Shown one piece after another: positions 61,431 to 64,000 of a DNA stretch of 64,000 bases. Below the pieces are notes generated by a model. The model was not told the origin of the DNA, ran no database searches, and saw only the letters and a list, made by a program, of their open reading frames with translations. How positions within the stretch are numbered: position 1 is the first letter of the stretch; the number at the start of each line of letters is the position of its first letter. The stretch spans positions 1 through 64,000 of the forward strand of contig CAISYI010000265.1 of the NCBI GenBank assembly GCA_903889595.1. Reading direction: 5' to 3'. The DNA is from an uncultured beta proteobacterium. Lineage in GTDB: Bacteria; Pseudomonadota; Gammaproteobacteria; Burkholderiales; Burkholderiaceae. The position numbers and the translations under genes are program-made.

Positions 61431-61963
61431 ACCGTACTCAAATACTTAAAGAATTAGGAGTTACTCCATGGGTATTAAAAACGCCAGAATCTAATTCATC
61501 TCAAGTACCTGATTCTATTTTATCTCCTGTCTCGAAAGCTGTTTCTCCAACCTCATCTGAACAAAATATTATGCCTGCCAAAGAGCTTAAACCTACTTGG
61601 GTTATTGTGGCTAAACCCAATGTGATTCAAACACCCATTTTCGTTAAAATTATTGGTGCTATTAGAAAGTTTGGAGTTGATACTTTAATTTTAGAATTTA
61701 ATCCAACAAGATGGCAAGTTGAGTTAGTGAAGGGTGATTTAGTGATTTCATTTGGAGATGCAACAGCACAATTTTTTTCAAATGAACCGTCCACAGCACA
61801 AGATCTTCGTGAAATCATCTTTGAGACTCAAAACCATGAAGGAAATGATATTCCGGTCATCATCACACATGATATTGAGGTTTTAAGAAAAAACCCCATC
61901 AAGAAAAAAGAAGTTTGGAATGATTTGGTAATGGCACGTTCAGTATACCTAGAAATTCATTAA
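61427..61963 (+). CDS. HolD-like (DNA polymerase III psi subunit-like) protein
   Basis: 'ILKELGVTPWVLKTPES' compares with E. coli HolD 'LQQLGITQWSLRRPGA'; C-terminus 'IITHDIEVLRKNPIKKKEVWNDLVMA' compares with 'VASPALTDLRANPTARAALWQQICTY'; next to rimI as in E. coli. Confidence 0.6.
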   Translation: MNRTQILKELGVTPWVLKTPESNSSQVPDSILSPVSKAVSPTSSEQNIMPAKELKPTWVIVAKPNVIQTPIFVKIIGAIRKFGVDTLILEFNPTRWQVELVKGDLVISFGDATAQFFSNEPSTAQDLREIIFETQNHEGNDIPVIITHDIEVLRKNPIKKKEVWNDLVMARSVYLEIH

Positions 61964-62023
61964 GGCTTTTCTGATTTCACGCGTATTTAAAGTTAAGTAA
62001 AGTAATGCTGTGCCAACAATTTA

Positions 62024-63340
62024 CTAATGTTTTTCTTCACCAATTAAATGTAATGAATCATATTCTTTTTGGTTGCTTTTATGCCAATGAATTACCAAGG
62101 CCATTGAAATAATGACGAAGCAACCGAAACATAAAATCACTACTTGAACAGGAACGTTCAAAGAAATAAGTAACGAATAAATTCCAAGCATAACTAATAC
62201 AGATAAGTTCTCATTTAAATTTTGAACCGCAATCGAATGGCCTGCAGATAAAAGAACATGACCTCGATGTTGTAAAAGTGCATTCATTGGCACTACAAAG
62301 TAACCCGACATCCATCCAATGGTAAACAAGAAAACATAAATAAAGAGCAAGTGGGCTGGAACGTTAATAAATGCAAAATGAATAACATAATCACCAAACT
62401 GATGCTTCTGAAAGGCTGCGAGTGTAATTACAAAAAATCCCATAATCACACCGTACTTCAAAACAACTAAGGAGTTCTTTAAGGGAACTCTTACAGCCGC
62501 CCAGATTGCTCCTCCAGCGACTCCAAGAGCAACCACTGCTTGCAATATGGCACTCCTAGATAAATCCATGTCCAATGCACTTTCAGCCCATTTCAAGATG
62601 ATGAACTGAAGTGTGGCACCAATTCCCCAAAATAAGGTGGTTACAGCAAGTGAAATTTGTCCGAGTCTGTCTTTCCATAAAACTTTAAAACAATATGAAA
62701 AATGCTGAATTAGTTTGATCGGATTTTTATTAAGATTTTCATAAACCACGCCGGTATCAGGGATTTTTAAATTGATTAAGGCTGCAATGAAATAAAGCAC
62801 CATAATGATAGAAATAGCAGCCTCAGGTGCTGTATCAATATGTGAATCGAATACTGGTATGTCAATTGCTAAAAGTGTTGCAGCGACAGAGGGATTAATT
62901 AGGATGCCACCAAGAACTGTGCCTAAAATAATGGATCCAACAGTTAGCCCTTCAATCCATCCATTGGCTGCTACCAACTTTTCAGGGGGCAACAACTCTG
63001 TTAATATTCCATATTTAGCCGGTGAGTATGCTGCAGCACCAAAACCAACAATGGCATAGGCAGCCAAAGGATGAAACCCAAAAAGCATGACTAAACAGCC
63101 AATTAATTTAATGGCGTTTGTAAGCAGCATCACTTGACCTTTGGGTCTAGAGTCTGCAAAGGCACCAACAAAGGCAGCAAGAAGAACGTAAGAGAGAACG
63201 AAGAATAACTTTAATAATGGCGTCATCCATGCTGGCGAGTCTAATTGCAATAGAAGCGCGATGGCAGCGATGAGGAGAGCGTTGTCAGCCAGTGAAGAAA
63301 AAAACTGAGCCAACATAATTGCGTAAAATCCAGGTTTCAT
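62024..63340 (-). CDS. lplT: Lysophospholipid transporter LplT (MFS)
   Basis: 'MKPGFYAIMLAQFFSSLADNALLIAAIALL', 'GFGAAAYSPAKYGILTELLPPEKLVAANGWIEGLTVGSIILGTVLGG'. Confidence 0.92.
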   Translation of the reverse strand: MKPGFYAIMLAQFFSSLADNALLIAAIALLLQLDSPAWMTPLLKLFFVLSYVLLAAFVGAFADSRPKGQVMLLTNAIKLIGCLVMLFGFHPLAAYAIVGFGAAAYSPAKYGILTELLPPEKLVAANGWIEGLTVGSIILGTVLGGILINPSVAATLLAIDIPVFDSHIDTAPEAAISIIMVLYFIAALINLKIPDTGVVYENLNKNPIKLIQHFSYCFKVLWKDRLGQISLAVTTLFWGIGATLQFIILKWAESALDMDLSRSAILQAVVALGVAGGAIWAAVRVPLKNSLVVLKYGVIMGFFVITLAAFQKHQFGDYVIHFAFINVPAHLLFIYVFLFTIGWMSGYFVVPMNALLQHRGHVLLSAGHSIAVQNLNENLSVLVMLGIYSLLISLNVPVQVVILCFGCFVIISMALVIHWHKSNQKEYDSLHLIGEEKH

Positions 63341-63388
63341 TCGTACAATATTTTTTATAAACTAATTTTCAATGATAAACGGAAGTTG

Positions 63389-64000
63389 ATGAATCGACCA
63401 ATACAAGCAACGATTGTTACACAGAATTTGAAAGATAACTTGAATAAAGTGAAGAACATTACAAATCAACGATTTGTATGGGCTGTTATCAAGGCAAATG
63501 TCTACGGACATTCTATCAAATCTGCATTTGAAGGGTTTTCTCAAGCAGATGGCTTGGCCCTGTTAGATCTTCACGACGTTCACGAGTTGCGTAAAATGGG
63601 GTGGACGAAGAGGATTTTGCTACTAGAAGGTATTTTTTCTGAAAAAGAAATCCCACAAATTATCCAAAATGAATGCAGTATTGTTGTCCATCATTTTTTA
63701 CAACTAGAGTGGATAGAGCAGTATCTCTCTAAATTGACCCCCTTTGAGGCTGAAGACTTTAAGTCCCGAGTTGAAATTTGGTTAAAACTTAATTCTGGGA
63801 TGAATCGACTTGGTTTTAAATCAGGAGAATATGGCTTAGCCTATAACCACTTAATTCATCTCGGGTTTAAAGTTCATCACCTTACTCATTTTGCGAATGC
63901 TGATGAAGAGAGCGTTTTTCCAACTGTTGCAGATCAGTGGGAAATTTTTGAGCATACGACTCAGTGGATGGATGGATTTCGCTCAGCAGCCAATTCCTCT
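63389..64000 (+). CDS. alr: Alanine racemase, N-terminal part, truncated by window end
   Basis: Frame from ATG 63389: MNRPIQATIVTQNLKDNLNKVKNITNQRFVWAVIKANVYGHSIKSAFEGFSQADGLALLDLHDVHELRKMGWTKRILLLEG... with PLP-lysine motif 'VIKANxYGH' and 'KLNSGMNRLGF'; missed by the ORF track. Confidence 0.93.
   Translation, partial: MNRPIQATIVTQNLKDNLNKVKNITNQRFVWAVIKANVYGHSIKSAFEGFSQADGLALLDLHDVHELRKMGWTKRILLLEGIFSEKEIPQIIQNECSIVVHHFLQLEWIEQYLSKLTPFEAEDFKSRVEIWLKLNSGMNRLGFKSGEYGLAYNHLIHLGFKVHHLTHFANADEESVFPTVADQWEIFEHTTQWMDGFRSAANSS

Overview
This 64 kb window is low-GC and chromosomal, most likely from a betaproteobacterium of the Burkholderiales / Polynucleobacter type; that is inferred from gene content (orphan Bug/TctC receptors, tsaB-rimI, lplT-alr, parE-parC). 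It is mostly housekeeping and metabolic. Main blocks: a TPP-riboswitch thi operon (thiC-thiO-thiS-thiG-thiE, with convergent thiD); a six-gene envelope/glycan-like operon including rlmJ; msrPQ; a two-component kinase next to a REC-PAS-GGDEF-EAL protein; parE/parC; a MoxR/VWA pair; two small cytochromes c; a methylmalonyl-CoA propionate cluster; malate synthase; tsaB-rimI; lplT and a truncated alanine racemase. There are three tRNAs (fMet, Asn, Arg-CCU). I found no CRISPR array, rRNA, complete transposon or prophage. The points most worth following up are: (1) a monocistronic BcsD-like protein with no cellulose synthase genes beside it; (2) a 2 x 128-bp tandem repeat whose second copy carries a perfect palindrome of two inverted DnaA-box consensus sequences; (3) a HolD (DNA Pol III psi)-like ORF after rimI; (4) an envelope glycan operon containing a 2OG-Fe dioxygenase; (5) perfect palindromes in two GntR-linked divergent promoters; (6) an aldehyde dehydrogenase relic upstream of a dehydrogenase/Bug pair. 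All assignments come from reading the sequence and remembered family motifs. No searches were run.
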